From an uncultured Acidobacteriota bacterium (GTDB lineage Bacteria > Acidobacteriota > Thermoanaerobaculia > UBA5066), in assembly GCA_937888435.1 (NCBI GenBank), contig CALAQS010000109.1:90039-131963 (forward strand): 41,925 nucleotides of DNA, written 5' to 3'. Of the stretch, positions 41,773-41,925 are shown in pieces. Position numbers and translations under genes: made by a program. Each line of letters opens with the position of its first letter. Position 1 is the first letter of the stretch. The notes beneath the pieces were generated by a model, which worked only from the letters and a program-made list of their open reading frames with translations, had not been told where the DNA came from and did no database searches.

Positions 41773-41925
41773 TGGCCCCAATTCGCGAAGAGGTGGGCCT
41801 GGACGTCGGCGCCACGCTCGCGAAGGTCGTCGTCGTGGCGGCGGGCGCGGCGCTCGACGACCCCGGTACCTATCAGACGCTCGTGTGCCCGAGCAGCGAC
41901 GTGGCGGCACTTTCCGCTTTTCTGA
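41772..41925 (+). CDS. N-terminus of a probable type II pantothenate kinase-like ATPase, cut by the window
   Basis: Only 51 residues are visible, beginning MAPIREEVGLDVGATLAKVV. The GLDVGATLAKVV stretch matches the first phosphate-binding motif (DxGxTxxK) of the actin-like kinase fold, and the form is closest to type II pantothenate kinases (GIDxGGTLxK). BadF/BcrA-type ATPases cannot be excluded from so little. Translation is probably coupled to the SGNH hydrolase gene through TGATG. Confidence 0.5.
   Translation, partial: MAPIREEVGLDVGATLAKVVVVAAGAALDDPGTYQTLVCPSSDVAALSAFL

Noticed and set aside
1-41925. tRNA, rRNA, CRISPR, riboswitch or prophage content
   Set aside because: The gaps are short and none shows a tRNA arm pattern, spaced repeats of CRISPR type, a known riboswitch core or phage genes. 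Apart from the probable IS end at 19214, no mobile element was found.

Overview
The window is strongly GC-rich and tightly packed with short intergenic gaps. It carries chromosomal housekeeping genes of a Gram-negative-type bacterium: an Mla/MCE outer-membrane lipid transport operon, lipoprotein-type signals and periplasmic enzymes. The gene set (2-oxoglutarate dehydrogenase as an E2-E1 fusion, 2-oxoglutarate:ferredoxin oxidoreductase, GltBD, PurC, FolE) would suit a member of the Acidobacteriota or a similar deep-branching phylum. That placement is inference. I see no tRNA, rRNA or CRISPR array, no intact insertion sequence and no convincing intrinsic terminator.

Layout. 1-3.0 kb (minus): gamma-carbonic anhydrase, hisS and aspS (aspS runs off the left edge). 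3.2-6.5 kb (minus): pepA-recN, divergent from purC (6.6-7.5 kb, plus). 7.5-15.1 kb (minus): dnaB-alr-mlaE-mlaF-mlaD-radA in one tight array, then a ferritin-like gene. 15.2-18.4 kb: a secreted WXW-repeat protein, a PHP phosphoesterase and a divergent phosphodiesterase. 18.4-19.4 kb: a small island of different composition with a LysE-type exporter and what look like insertion-sequence end repeats. 19.4-24.7 kb: pyk divergent from folE, then korAB. 24.7-28.3 kb (minus): an isoprenylcysteine-methyltransferase-like protein, a secreted alpha-amino-acid ester hydrolase, a small alpha/beta-barrel protein and a lipoprotein. 28.4-34.6 kb: a 33-codon upstream ORF followed by gltBD. 34.6-41 kb (minus): an ABC-2 exporter, the 2-oxoglutarate dehydrogenase fusion, an exported PNPOx-like protein and a metX relic. 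40.9-41.9 kb (plus): an SGNH hydrolase and the start of a probable pantothenate kinase.

How the parts connect. Central carbon and nitrogen metabolism meet at 2-oxoglutarate. Two unrelated enzymes (KorAB and the E2-E1 fusion) oxidise it to succinyl-CoA, and GltBD consumes it to make glutamate. The dnaB-alr-mla-radA array joins replication and repair to envelope building (D-alanine supply and phospholipid transport).

What stands out. (1) Five start codons (purC, PHP, phosphodiesterase, folE, the gltB upstream ORF) have a TANNNT hexamer at exactly -12 to -7 from the first base of the start codon, as expected for leaderless transcripts. (2) alr and a lipoprotein gene seem to start at CTG. (3) An AT-rich element, roughly CCTTCNAAGAAAATCTTC, recurs inside GC-rich genes, with four copies in alr alone. 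(4) MlaD carries a long helical stretch and a beta-rich C-terminal domain resembling an outer-membrane barrel. (5) The last ~65 codons of metX survive as a relic.
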